A program made the position numbers and the translations under genes. 28,474 nt of DNA from Angelakisella sp. GTDB taxonomy: Bacteria; Bacillota; Clostridia; Oscillospirales; Ruminococcaceae. Positions 28,388 to 28,474 of the stretch are shown piece by piece (the stretch's first letter is position 1; each line of letters begins with the position of its first letter). The stretch spans positions 1 through 28,474 of the forward strand of contig JAAWEO010000006.1 in the NCBI GenBank assembly GCA_022794295.1, written 5' to 3'. Under the pieces are notes generated by a model. That model did not search any database, was not told the DNA's origin, and worked only from the letters and a program-made list of their open reading frames with translations.

Positions 28388-28474
28388 GCGAAGTAAAAAT
28401 TTTTAGATTTTCCAGTGTATAATGCGCTCGGTGCTGGTGGCTTCAATTCGGGAAATCAGCGTATCCACTACACG

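Overview
The window looks like the chromosome of a GC-rich member of the Clostridia, probably in or near the Oscillospiraceae (an inference, with no species call). The clearest marker is the gene pair for the SCIFF six-cysteine peptide and its radical SAM maturase, next to a TIGR04086-type membrane protein, yajC and tgt, an arrangement typical of Clostridia. Class III fructose-1,6-bisphosphatase also fits a Firmicute. No tRNA, rRNA or CRISPR array was seen.

Layout. Positions 1-1400 hold the end of an unknown membrane-protein gene and tyrS. About 1557-11105 is a 9.5-kb integrated filamentous phage (inovirus-like prophage). It has a leftward Cro/CI-type repressor with a three-operator control region, then a rightward series: a candidate ssDNA-binding protein, an acidic proline-rich membrane protein, the major coat protein with a strong terminator behind it, two large candidate adsorption proteins each beside a small paralogous one-TM protein, further small membrane proteins (one gene containing a T TTT TTA slippery heptamer), a Zot-like ATPase, a very strong hairpin and a Rep_trans-type initiator. 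The prophage lies between two 128-bp direct repeats (123/128 identical) that end inside a palindromic dif-like site. The right-hand site sits directly upstream of a chromosomal XerC/XerD-type recombinase gene. The phage therefore appears to have integrated by Xer recombination at a dif-like site in the xer 5' leader, and to carry its own copy of the xer promoter and leader peptide, so xer keeps a promoter after integration.

Positions 11138-17603 hold xer, a SUKH-3-like gene, a SpoIIM-like membrane protein, a leftward run of proC plus immunity-like genes (Imm49-like, an unknown 88-aa protein, Imm70-like), and the SCIFF maturase and precursor with a hairpin terminator between them. Positions 17673-21453 hold a TIGR04086-like protein, yajC, tgt, an isoprenylcysteine-methyltransferase-like membrane enzyme and queA; tgt and queA belong to queuosine modification of tRNA. 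Positions 21580-26890 hold a leader with an internal terminator before a nitroreductase gene, then asd, fbp and an unrecognised gene; a second unrecognised gene follows.

The right end (27448-28474) repeats the theme of the left end. It has a frameshifted remnant of a small coiled-coil gene, a second dif-like site, a promoter, a 135-bp MITE-like insertion with 8-bp target duplications, and an intact paralog of the coiled-coil gene that is also the first gene after the left attachment site. This suggests that the two dif-like sites and this small gene family belong to related Xer-dependent integrating elements.
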